Part shown: in pieces, positions 7,271 to 12,306 of the stretch
Layout: every line of letters begins with the position of its first letter
How positions within the stretch are numbered: position 1 is the stretch's first letter
Notes under the pieces: model-generated
The model's input: the letters and a program-made list of their open reading frames with translations, nothing else
Database searches by the model: none
What the model was told of the DNA's origin: nothing
Translations under genes and position numbers: made by a program
DNA from: Methanosarcinales archaeon
GTDB lineage: Archaea > Halobacteriota > Syntropharchaeia > Alkanophagales > Methanospirareceae
NCBI GenBank assembly: GCA_025464345.1
Contig: JAODGP010000095.1
Coordinates: 1,446 to 13,751 of the forward strand
Length of the DNA stretch: 12,306 nucleotides
Direction: 5' to 3'

Positions 7271-7280
7271 ATTTATTTAT
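7271..7280 (-). promoter_or_regulatory. Possible TATA box for the DUF790/Bax1 gene
   Basis: Read on the minus strand the sequence is ATAAATAAAT, about 45 bases before the ATG at 7231, which predicts transcription starting near 7250. A small 5-bp hairpin (GGCAT 7250-7254 / ATGCC 7263-7267) lies over the predicted start and could be an operator. Position and composition are the only evidence. Confidence 0.35.
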
Positions 7281-7300
7281 CAATACCCCCTATAACTTAC

Positions 7301-7310
7301 TTATTTATAC
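7301..7310 (+). promoter_or_regulatory. Possible TATA box for ahbA-ahbB-ftr
   Basis: TTATTTATAC is centred about 29 bases before the ahbA ATG at 7335. This predicts a leaderless or nearly leaderless transcript, although GAGGGGG directly abuts the ATG. The core TTATTTAT is repeated at 7273-7280, in the region shared with the divergent DUF790 gene. Confidence 0.45.
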
Positions 7311-7334
7311 TTCTGCTACAATCGTGCGAGGGGG

Positions 7335-7835
7335 ATGACGAAAGGAAGAGTCAGGCTGGACAGGACGGATAAGGAACTGCTGCAATTGATGCAGGACGAG
7401 TTCCCGCTGGCTCGGCATCCGTATGCAGTGCTTGCCACCAGGCTCGGACTCACCGAGGAAGAGGTCTTTGCCAGGGTGAAGCGGCTCTACTCAGAAGGTG
7501 TCATTCGCAAGTTGCGTACCATTCTCGATGCTCAGAAGCTCGGTACATGCTCCTCCACACTGATGGCGATGCGAGTGCCGGAGAATGATATGATGCGCGT
7601 GGTCAGCATCGTCAATGAGTATATGAGCGTAACGCACAACTATCGGCGTGAGCATGACTACAACCTCTGGTTTACGGTAACCACCTGTGGCGATAAGAAC
7701 CTGGCGAATACGGTGGAGGAGATAAAGAGGCGGACAGGTATACCGGATTCTGATGTCCTTGATCTCCCCACCACACGCGTATTCAAGATAGACGTCAGAT
7801 TCAAATTCATAGATGGGGATGATGAGAATGAATGA
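7335..7835 (+). CDS. ahbA: Sirohaem decarboxylase subunit, AhbA-like
   Basis: With its partner this decarboxylates the C12 and C18 acetate side chains of sirohaem to give didecarboxysirohaem, an early step of the alternative haem b pathway (and of haem d1 synthesis through the related NirD/L/G/H). The 166-residue protein has an AsnC/Lrp-like fold: a helix-turn-helix at about 10-60 (DEFPLARHPYAVLATRLGLT) and a ferredoxin-like domain at about 70-155. The family signature is HNYRREHDYNLWFT (101-114), seen in AhbA/NirD-type decarboxylases but not in Lrp regulators. It is followed by LPTTRVFKIDVRF. The next gene is its paralogue and overlaps its end by 8 bp. The choice of AhbA rather than AhbB rests on the HNY...EHDYN form of the motif and is less certain than the family. 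Confidence 0.85.
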   Translation: MTKGRVRLDRTDKELLQLMQDEFPLARHPYAVLATRLGLTEEEVFARVKRLYSEGVIRKLRTILDAQKLGTCSSTLMAMRVPENDMMRVVSIVNEYMSVTHNYRREHDYNLWFTVTTCGDKNLANTVEEIKRRTGIPDSDVLDLPTTRVFKIDVRFKFIDGDDENE

Positions 7836-8298
7836 CGAGAAGGACCAGGCAATTCTGCGTATCACGCAGGAGGGGCTACCACTGGATAAGGAGCCATTCA
7901 GGGCTATAGCAGCCCAGACGGGTCTAACAGAGGAGGAAGTTATAGCGCGATTGAGGAGATTGAAGAGTATGGGCGTGATAAAGCGGCTGGGTATATCGGT
8001 GAATCAGCGTAAAATAGGGATAGTGGCAAATGCCGTTATAGCGTGGAAGGTGCCCGAAGAACTCGTCGAACGCGTTGGTAACATATTCGCATCGCATAAA
8101 GAGGTAACGCACTGTTATGAACGCGTGACCATACCGGGCAAGTGGGAATATAACCTGTTTACCGTTGTTCATGGTTATAATCGCGAATCGGTTGAACAAT
8201 TTGCGAAACGGATGTCCGAGATTGTTGATATCAGGGATTATATAGTCATGTTCAGTAACGAGCAGTTCAAGCGGACGAGCGTCAAGCATCCTTTTTAG
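7828..8298 (+). CDS. ahbB: Sirohaem decarboxylase subunit, AhbB-like
   Basis: The second subunit of the predicted sirohaem decarboxylase; 156 residues, the same AsnC/Lrp-like fold and clearly a paralogue of the preceding protein (both have LPL-x3-P, TEEEV and ARxxRL in the first 60 residues). Its motif is the AhbB form: HCYERV (95-100), then W106-EYNLFTVVHG (107-116). It ends FKRTSVKHPF, like other AhbB proteins. Several in-frame ATGs exist at 7813, 7819, 7822 and 7828. I choose 7828 because GGGATGATGAG precedes it closely and the product then starts MNDEKDQAIL at the usual point of the family. It overlaps ahbA by 8 bp, and ftr follows after 10 bp. Such Lrp-like proteins are often misannotated as transcriptional regulators. 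Confidence 0.83.
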   Translation: MNDEKDQAILRITQEGLPLDKEPFRAIAAQTGLTEEEVIARLRRLKSMGVIKRLGISVNQRKIGIVANAVIAWKVPEELVERVGNIFASHKEVTHCYERVTIPGKWEYNLFTVVHGYNRESVEQFAKRMSEIVDIRDYIVMFSNEQFKRTSVKHPF

Positions 8299-8308
8299 GG
8301 TGATATGG

Positions 8309-9181
8309 ATGTATATAGAAGACACGTATTGTGAGGCTTTTGAGGGCTTATTTGCACGGATATGCATAACTGCGAGGGATGAGCGATTATTGAAGAGAGC
8401 GGCTTATGGCGCCACTGCTCTGCCCTTAACGGTCTTTAATGAATCAGAAGGAGGTGTGGAGAAGTGGCTGAGCGCTAATGATACGCCGGATGGCAGACCC
8501 GGCGCGATAGTACAGGTCTGGGTAAAGAACGATCCTGCGAGACTCGAGTACGAGCTGGGGAAGCGTATTCGGCAGGGCATACTGGTGGTGCCAACAACTG
8601 CGGTCTTCAATGCGCTCGATTCATCGCTGAGGATAGATACGATGGATAGAGTGGGGCACTGCGGTGACGGTTACGAGACCGTGGAGCGGAGGTTCGGGCG
8701 TGAGATGATTGCTGTACCGATAATGATGGGCGAGTTCGTTATAGAGCGGTATCTTGGCTATGCGAAGGGTGTTATGGGTGGTAATTTATGGCTGTATTGC
8801 AGTACAGAGTCCGCGGCACTGGAAGCGGGCGAACGTGCGGTCGAAGCGATACGTGATGTTGATGGCGCGATCACGCCGTTTGATATCTGTGCAGCGGGTT
8901 CAAAACCACAGACTCGCTATCCCGAGATAGGTCCCACCACCAATCATCTCTACTGTCCAGCATTGCGAGCATTAAAGGGCTCGAAGGTCCCTGAGGGTGT
9001 GAATAGCATTCCTGAGATAGTTATAAACGGGCTGTCACTTGATGTGGTGAAGAGCGCCATGCGGGCTGCAATTGAGAATGTTAGTGATGTTAGCGGTCTA
9101 TCGGGCATATCAGCCGGCAATTATGGCGGTAAACTCGGCAGATACAGGATTCATCTGCACGAGTTATTGCCGTTTAAATAG
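8309..9181 (+). CDS. ftr: Formylmethanofuran:H4MPT formyltransferase
   Basis: Transfers the formyl group between formylmethanofuran and tetrahydromethanopterin, the second step of CO2-reducing methanogenesis or, run backwards, a late step of methane oxidation to CO2. It is cytoplasmic. The 290-residue protein (family about 297) shows the N-terminal YIEDTYCEAF, TPDGRPGAIVQ (59-69), GDGYE, GEFVIERYLG (141-150), GVMGGN (154-159), EIVINGL (236-242) and the very characteristic SAGNYGGKLGRYRIHLHELL (268-287). ATG 8309 is chosen over GTG 8300 because GGTGA at 8299-8303 is placed correctly as its ribosome binding site. The gene lies only 10 bp after ahbB, suggesting co-transcription with haem synthesis genes. 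It converges with an M24 peptidase gene. Confidence 0.96.
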   Translation: MYIEDTYCEAFEGLFARICITARDERLLKRAAYGATALPLTVFNESEGGVEKWLSANDTPDGRPGAIVQVWVKNDPARLEYELGKRIRQGILVVPTTAVFNALDSSLRIDTMDRVGHCGDGYETVERRFGREMIAVPIMMGEFVIERYLGYAKGVMGGNLWLYCSTESAALEAGERAVEAIRDVDGAITPFDICAAGSKPQTRYPEIGPTTNHLYCPALRALKGSKVPEGVNSIPEIVINGLSLDVVKSAMRAAIENVSDVSGLSGISAGNYGGKLGRYRIHLHELLPFK

Positions 9182-9225
9182 AAAATTTATTATGGACTGA
9201 TGGGGGTGATAGCCGTAATCATTTA

Positions 9226-9247
9226 TGCTGCTTCTCCAGAAGCAGCA
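9226..9247. terminator. Perfect 22-nt inverted repeat between convergent genes
   Basis: TGCTGCTTCT and AGAAGCAGCA are exact reverse complements separated by CC (about 9 paired bases once a minimal loop is allowed). The repeat sits in the 96-bp gap between the ftr stop and the stop of the minus-strand peptidase gene. Its symmetry and location suit a bidirectional terminator or a mRNA 3'-end stabiliser. No strong T-run follows on either side, so intrinsic termination is not certain. Confidence 0.45.
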
Positions 9248-9277
9248 GTGTCAGAACCATAAGGCAAACATTAAGAA

Positions 9278-10393
9278 CTAAATCACGAGCTGTTTCTCGT
9301 ATCTCGTCAGGTTCTCACAGCCTTTTCTGCGCACCACCACCATGTCCTCCAGCCGTACACCGCCCGATCCCGGCTCGTATAAGCCCGGCTCTATTGTTAT
9401 CACGTTACCTGCGCGTAACACGCTGTCGTTATCACCAACGCTCGGGCTCTCATGCACATCCAGTCCAACACCATGCCCGGTGAAGTGAATGAAACCTCTT
9501 GATTCTGCTTCCCGGGTTCTCAGTGTCTTATAACCCATATCCTCAAAGATATCACATACAAGATTGTGTACGTCGGCGCATTTCACACCATCACGGACGA
9601 TCCTTTCCGCCGATTCCTGTGCGTATTTGACCGCATCGTACATCTCTTTTATTCGATCCGGGGGCTCGCCACGGGATACCGTCCTCGTCATGTCAGCGAA
9701 ATACCTGCCGGATTTCAATCTCGGGAAGATATCGATGATGACAGGTTCGTGCGCGAAGATAGCGCCGTGCCCCGATGCGTGCGGGTCTGCTGATTGCGTG
9801 CCACTCGCCACTATCGGCTCACCACCGTCACAGCTACAGCCCGAATCAATAAGCGCATGTTCAATACGTGCTTTCACATACTCTGAGGTCAGTATCTCAC
9901 CATTTACGATCAGCCGACCTGCATCATCTATACCCGCACCCCGTATAGTATCTATTGCGATCCGCATTGCATGTTCACATGCGCGTTGCGCTGCTTTTAT
10001 GTGCTGTATCTCCCATTCAGCCTTTATCTCACGCCGCTTTGTCAGATCTGACTCCTCCACCGGAGTTACGGTTATCCCATCATTCCGTAACGCATCTGCG
10101 ATATAGACCGGGAAATACTTCGGTACTTCTACTTCTTCAATACCGGCGTCACGCAGTGCCTTTAACACGATCTCTTCTAATCTGGTATCACTGCCATCAT
10201 AATCCGCTGTTGTACGAATCTCGCTCAGAATAGATTCCTTCTTCGCTCGCTCGTACTCCATTGGCGATACGATAAGCATACCTTTGCCCTCAGCGTTGCG
10301 GATATAAATGAAGTTATCAAGGGATAGGAATCGAGTGGCGTAGTACATATCCGCGTTATACATGCTACCACTGACCATGAGAAGAGGTTTCAT
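9278..10393 (-). CDS. M24-family Xaa-Pro-type aminopeptidase
   Basis: A pita-bread-fold metallopeptidase of 371 residues that probably removes residues before proline from peptides (prolidase or aminopeptidase P group). The N-terminal creatinase-like domain covers about 1-120 and the catalytic domain about 130-371. All five dimetal ligands are visible: Asp221 (IIDIFPR), Asp234 (FADMTRT), His307 (TGHGVGLDVHE), Glu335 (TIEPGLY) and Glu349 (GVRLEDM). His205/His209 in DPHASGHG and His314 complete the usual active-site set. GGTGAG lies seven bases before the ATG on the minus strand, which fixes the start. It is a single gene, convergent with ftr and divergent from secF. Exact substrate preference cannot be read from the sequence. 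Confidence 0.93.
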   Translation of the reverse strand: MKPLLMVSGSMYNADMYYATRFLSLDNFIYIRNAEGKGMLIVSPMEYERAKKESILSEIRTTADYDGSDTRLEEIVLKALRDAGIEEVEVPKYFPVYIADALRNDGITVTPVEESDLTKRREIKAEWEIQHIKAAQRACEHAMRIAIDTIRGAGIDDAGRLIVNGEILTSEYVKARIEHALIDSGCSCDGGEPIVASGTQSADPHASGHGAIFAHEPVIIDIFPRLKSGRYFADMTRTVSRGEPPDRIKEMYDAVKYAQESAERIVRDGVKCADVHNLVCDIFEDMGYKTLRTREAESRGFIHFTGHGVGLDVHESPSVGDNDSVLRAGNVITIEPGLYEPGSGGVRLEDMVVVRRKGCENLTRYEKQLVI

Positions 10394-10415
10394 CTCGGGC
10401 TCACCATATCAAAAA

Positions 10416-10428
10416 TATGCAAAGCATA
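10416..10428. repeat. Short palindrome in the M24 peptidase-secF divergent region
   Basis: TATGC-AAA-GCATA is a perfect 5-bp inverted repeat, followed by the short repeat TAACTAACTAA (10427-10437). It lies in the 100-bp region between two divergent genes and upstream of the ribosome binding site of the minus-strand gene. It could be an operator, but a repeat this short also arises by chance. Confidence 0.25.
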
Positions 10429-10447
10429 ACTAACTAATGATTATTTC

Positions 10448-10455
10448 TTTTTATC
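10448..10455 (+). promoter_or_regulatory. Possible TATA box for secF
   Basis: TTTTTATC is centred about 43 bases before the secF ATG, predicting transcription starting around 10477 with a leader of about 17 bases. Only composition and spacing support it. Confidence 0.3.
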
Positions 10456-10493
10456 ATCTTGCCATTGATAGATGGGTAGCATAGATAGAGAAG

Positions 10494-11453
10494 ATGAAGG
10501 CACTGGAAAAGCTGTTCGATAAGATAGACATAACGAGATACGGTGTGAAGAGGCTGGTAACCGTGCCGTTAGTATTACTATTTGCAGCATTGCTCATACT
10601 CGGATATACGCAGATGAGTACCGGTTCGCCTGTCGGGCTGGGAATGGATTTCAGGGGTGGTACGATGGTGAAGATACCAGCGGATAAGAGTCCCGACGAG
10701 TTGAGATCAGATTTCGCGGATTTCCCGCTCGTTCTCGTTGGGAGTACGGGCATTGGTAACGAGAAGCGGCTGGAATTCGATATGTCCAGTGAATCGCCGG
10801 ATTATCACAGGCTGCTTGATAAGCTTGATGAGGAATATAAGGGCTTGTATGTAATAAAGAGTGTGAGTCCCGTATTTGGTAAGCAATATCAGCAGCAGGC
10901 ATTGCAAGCATTGCTAATTGCGTTCTTTCTGATGGCTGTGGTGGTATTTATAGTATTTCGCACATTTGTGCCGTCATTTGCCGTTGTGCTGTCTGCATTC
11001 TCGGATATAGTCATTGCAACTACCTGCATGGACATTATAGGTATGAAGCTATCGCTCGGTACGGTAGCGGCATTGCTCATGCTTATAGGCTATTCTGTGG
11101 ATTCTGATATCCTGCTCACGACCAATCTGCTCCGTAAGAAGGGCGAGCTGAAGGAGAACCTGAGAAGAGCGATGAAGACCGGGTTGATGATGACTTCCAC
11201 CACCATTGTCGCTATCTCAGCGATGTTCGTCGTATCTTTTGTCGTTGATATCACCATATTGAAGGATATATCGGTCGTGTTACTCTTCGGGCTCGTTATG
11301 GACCTGATGAACACGTGGTTACTGAATGCGGGCATATTGAGGTGGTATGTGGAGAGGAAGGAGGCGAAGAAGCTGACGAAGCGGATGGCGTATGCGAAGC
11401 GTGGGGTCAGGGCGGGTGCCAGAGCGAGTATTAATAAGAATAAGAGGAGATAA
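10494..11453 (+). CDS. secF: Protein-export membrane protein SecF
   Basis: A membrane partner of the Sec translocon of the RND superfamily, acting with SecD to help proteins across the membrane. The 319-residue protein has one N-terminal membrane helix (about 20-38) followed by the family motif LGMDFRGGT (49-57). An external domain runs to about 130, and five more helices lie at about 136-156, 160-180, 186-202, 232-252 and 258-284, giving the expected six. The fourth helix ends in GYSVDSDILLTT (199-210), the archaeal SecD/SecF pattern, and MTSTTIVAISAMF matches the fifth. The C-terminus is strongly basic (about 286-319) and should be cytoplasmic. In archaea secD usually adjoins secF; here neither neighbour is secD. 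Ribosome binding site weak (AGAGAAG). Confidence 0.94.
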   Translation: MKALEKLFDKIDITRYGVKRLVTVPLVLLFAALLILGYTQMSTGSPVGLGMDFRGGTMVKIPADKSPDELRSDFADFPLVLVGSTGIGNEKRLEFDMSSESPDYHRLLDKLDEEYKGLYVIKSVSPVFGKQYQQQALQALLIAFFLMAVVVFIVFRTFVPSFAVVLSAFSDIVIATTCMDIIGMKLSLGTVAALLMLIGYSVDSDILLTTNLLRKKGELKENLRRAMKTGLMMTSTTIVAISAMFVVSFVVDITILKDISVVLLFGLVMDLMNTWLLNAGILRWYVERKEAKKLTKRMAYAKRGVRAGARASINKNKRR

Positions 11454-11475
11454 TGATCAGGGTCATCGTGAAGCG

Positions 11476-12306
11476 ATGGCATACAGGATTTTGATAGTGG
11501 GGTTGAGGGATAGAGATGCGGGTAAGACCAGCCTTGCTACTGCGTTACTGGCTTATTTGTGCGAGTGCGGGTATTCAGCCTGTGGTTTCAAGCCACGTGC
11601 GGGGAACAGTATATGGTATGACTATGACATAGTGGAGGAATCGTTATCGGCGGGCAGGCTCTATGGCAGGGATGCGAAGAAGCTCAAGCTCGCTTCCGGC
11701 TGCGAAGAGAAGGAAGAGTTCATCAATCCATTCCACAGGTTATGGTCAGAGCCGCCCCACATCGATCCTGTGACAAGGATCCCTTATTTCATCGTTGATC
11801 GTATAACGTTATGGCATAAACGGTCGGAGCCGACGAATATAGTGGTGGTGAATGATGCTCTGCCCGGCGAATACAGATACGATGAATCGTTATTCCAAGG
11901 TCTGTATGATTCAGCCACGCATATCTTCCATGTTCGTGACCTGGATACGTTGAACAAACTGACGAGCGAGTATTATGATCTTGCAGCCGAGCTGGTATTT
12001 GGAATGATGGATAAGAGCAACGATTTCATTGTTATCGAGAGTTATTCAGATGTAGCACTGCCATACAGTGGTCTGAACGATTTGGACGCGGTTATAGGTA
12101 TAAAGCCTGGTGAGATACGGATATATGAGCCTGAGAAGTATCTCACTGCGGTACAGCTCGAAGCCACGATACGAACCGGTGAGCTGTCCACAGCATGTAT
12201 AGAAGAGCTGCTGAAGCCGGTGAGGGTGATAAAAGTACCACCGTTCAGGTCTGACTCGATACCGCAGGAGTTGAAGAAGCGGGTACGTGCTATACTGGAA
12301 ATTTAA
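11476..12306 (+). CDS. P-loop ATPase of unknown function, BioD/MinD-like
   Basis: A 276-residue predicted cytoplasmic ATPase. It begins with a strand and a loop G9-LRDRDA-GKTS (residues 9-19), a Walker A variant with six residues between the first glycine and GK, instead of four in the standard form or five in dethiobiotin synthetase. FKPRAGNS (38-45) and DFIVIESYSDVALPY (183-197) resemble the KP and VEGxGG...P motifs of BioD/CobB-like enzymes, suggesting the SIMIBI class of P-loop proteins. No substrate is evident and no membrane segment is seen. ATG 11476 is chosen because GTGAAG lies just upstream and the product then starts MAYRILIVG; longer in-frame starts would lie inside secF. It follows secF after 22 bp on the same strand, so the two are probably co-transcribed, but a role in secretion is only a guess. 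Confidence 0.8.
   Translation: MAYRILIVGLRDRDAGKTSLATALLAYLCECGYSACGFKPRAGNSIWYDYDIVEESLSAGRLYGRDAKKLKLASGCEEKEEFINPFHRLWSEPPHIDPVTRIPYFIVDRITLWHKRSEPTNIVVVNDALPGEYRYDESLFQGLYDSATHIFHVRDLDTLNKLTSEYYDLAAELVFGMMDKSNDFIVIESYSDVALPYSGLNDLDAVIGIKPGEIRIYEPEKYLTAVQLEATIRTGELSTACIEELLKPVRVIKVPPFRSDSIPQELKKRVRAILEI

Noticed and set aside
7335..8298. Two AsnC/Lrp-type transcriptional regulators
   Set aside because: The fold is shared, but the HNY...EHDYN and HCYER...WEYNLFTVVHG motifs and the tandem arrangement indicate sirohaem decarboxylase subunits.
8300..8311. GTG at 8300 as the ftr start
   Set aside because: It would place the GGTGA ribosome binding site inside the gene; ATG 8309 fits both that site and the family N-terminus.
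9564..10106. 180-codon plus-strand frame inside the M24 peptidase gene
   Set aside because: The opposite strand encodes all metal ligands of the peptidase; the plus-strand frame has no recognisable content.
11392..11475. N-terminal extension of the P-loop ATPase starting inside secF
   Set aside because: It overlaps the SecF C-terminal tail, adds residues unlike any domain, and ATG 11476 has a GTGAAG site just upstream.
1..12306. CRISPR array, insertion sequence, phage or defence system
   Set aside because: No spaced direct repeats, transposase, integrase or defence nuclease cluster was seen; the lone PD-(D/E)xK protein belongs to the Bax1 repair family.

Overview
The window is from an archaeon, most likely a euryarchaeote of the methanogen or anaerobic methanotroph lineages. 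The evidence is the archaeal ribosomal cluster L11-L1-L10, a formylmethanofuran:tetrahydromethanopterin formyltransferase (Ftr), an archaeal-type MoaA, SecF and DUF790/Bax1 proteins, GGTGA-type ribosome binding sites and TATA-like boxes. Isoleucine ATA codons are frequent. The alternative haem pathway genes ahbA-ahbB beside ftr, together with thyX, would fit an ANME-1/Syntrophoarchaeia-like organism. That placement is inference and was not checked against any database.

Layout. Positions 1-465 hold the 3' part of an AT-rich gene (about 37% G+C by hand count) for a multi-pass membrane protein. From 468 to 4857 a tight same-strand run encodes a COG2509-like FAD-dependent dehydrogenase, the molybdopterin enzyme MoaA, and ribosomal proteins L11, L1 and L10. 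The L12 gene that normally follows L10 is absent, and L10 lacks its usual acidic tail. After a 144-bp gap comes thyX (5002-5724). It converges with, and overlaps by 17 bp, a minus-strand DUF790/Bax1-like nuclease gene (5708-7231).

A short divergent promoter region with two TTATTTAT-type boxes separates that gene from ahbA-ahbB-ftr (7335-9181). Those three genes are nearly contiguous and look co-transcribed. They link haem synthesis from sirohaem to the C1 pathway of methanogenesis or reverse methanogenesis. Ftr converges with a minus-strand M24 (Xaa-Pro) peptidase gene (9278-10393), and a perfect 22-nt inverted repeat lies between them. A 100-bp divergent region then leads to secF (10494-11453), which is followed not by secD but by a BioD/MinD-like P-loop ATPase of unknown role (11476-12306). 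The last base of the window is the last base of that gene's stop codon.

Most of the window is ordinary archaeal housekeeping. I found no CRISPR array, transposon, phage gene, tRNA or rRNA. I did not find a convincing undescribed multi-gene system. The points most worth a second look are the missing L12 gene with tail-less L10, a ThyX whose signature reads EHR instead of RHR, the ahbA-ahbB-ftr pairing, and the unknown ATPase in the place where secD might be expected.
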